Notes under the pieces: generated by a model
What the model saw: the letters and a program-made list of their open reading frames with translations, nothing else
Databases searched by the model: none
What the model was told of the DNA's origin: nothing
Assembly (NCBI GenBank): GCA_029821515.1
Contig: JALGTD010000123.1
Location: forward strand, 1 to 5,312
Length of the DNA: 5,312 bases
Direction: 5' to 3'
From: Candidatus Zipacnadia bacterium
GTDB taxonomy: Bacteria; Armatimonadota; Zipacnadia; Zipacnadales; Zipacnadaceae
Part shown: in pieces, positions 5,229 to 5,312 of the stretch
Position numbering within the stretch: position 1 is the first letter of the stretch
How the letters are laid out: each line of letters opens with the position of its first letter
Position numbers and translations under genes: made by a program

Positions 5229-5312
5229 TCACGGCCGAAAACGAAGGGCGTACAGATCCGCGTCCTTCATCACGAAGCGCAGGCGGACCGTTTGCCCGGC
5301 CAACGCACTGAC
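5229..5312 (-). CDS. C-terminal end of a second secreted propeller paralogue (copy B), 5' part outside window
   Basis: The frame entering from the right edge encodes 27 residues ending RFVMKDADLYALRFRP, then a TGA at 5229-5231. Its first 25 residues match residues 492-516 of copy A with two substitutions (T for I, L for I). Five of its seven base differences from copy A are synonymous or lie beside a changed codon, so it looks like an expressed, selected coding sequence rather than debris. The rest of the gene lies beyond position 5312. It shows where copy A should stop: one to two codons past the left edge. Confidence 0.8.
   Translation of the reverse strand, partial: VSALAGQTVRLRFVMKDADLYALRFRP
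5236..5312 (-). repeat. 3'-end paralogous repeat, copy B side
   Basis: Partner of 1-77. Seven substitutions separate the two, mostly at synonymous positions, which shows diverged paralogues rather than an assembly overlap. The homology extends off the right edge. Confidence 0.9.

Noticed and set aside
1..5312. Terminal similarity as a circular-contig overlap
   Set aside because: Seven substitutions in 77 bases, mostly synonymous, are too many for sequencing error in an overlap and fit diverged paralogues.

Overview
This window reads as part of a minus-strand catabolic operon from a free-living, probably uncultivated bacterium. The best guess is Planctomycetota or a lineage with similar gene content (Armatimonadota, Hydrogenedentota, Verrucomicrobiota). 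That guess rests mainly on the secreted beta-propeller protein with the 'IGSRxELFVDxYLIES' opening, a family commonly expanded in those phyla. It is an inference, and no rRNA or marker gene is present to confirm it.

Layout in the direction of transcription (right to left). At the right edge is the last 27 codons of a secreted propeller paralogue (copy B, stop at 5229-5231). Thirty bases after it lies a 67-bp orphan piece of a third copy of the same gene family (5132-5198). An intergenic stretch follows (5012-5131) with a possible weak terminator, a possible promoter and a small dyad. Then come five co-directional genes: a NagA-type amidohydrolase (5011-3845, GTG start); an amidohydrolase-2 family TIM-barrel hydrolase (3771-2896, TTG start with a good Shine-Dalgarno); a DapA/NanA-superfamily class I aldolase (2908-1955, GTG start, overlapping its upstream neighbour by 13 nt); a small TIGR04076-type protein (1917-1594); and propeller copy A (1550 to the left edge), complete except for what is probably its last two or three codons including the stop. 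No plus-strand gene is convincing.

How the genes may work together: copy A carries a Sec signal peptide and resembles the GH32/GH43/GH68 five-bladed propeller fold, so it probably acts on a glycan outside the cytoplasm. The three cytoplasmic enzymes would fit a route that removes an acyl group from an amino sugar or amino-sugar acid, hydrolyses or decarboxylates a cyclic or carboxylated intermediate, and splits a 2-keto acid by retro-aldol cleavage. The substrate cannot be read from the sequence. The aldolase lacks the usual DapA substrate-arginine context and has a NanA-like GSTGE motif, so lysine biosynthesis is unlikely.

The most distinctive structural feature is that propeller sequence appears three times. 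The window's two ends are 70/77 identical (1-77 and 5236-5312). In addition, a 36-bp exact direct repeat (1402-1437 and 5163-5198) brackets the whole four-gene cassette. This suggests a tandem propeller array that was rearranged by duplication, deletion or cassette insertion.
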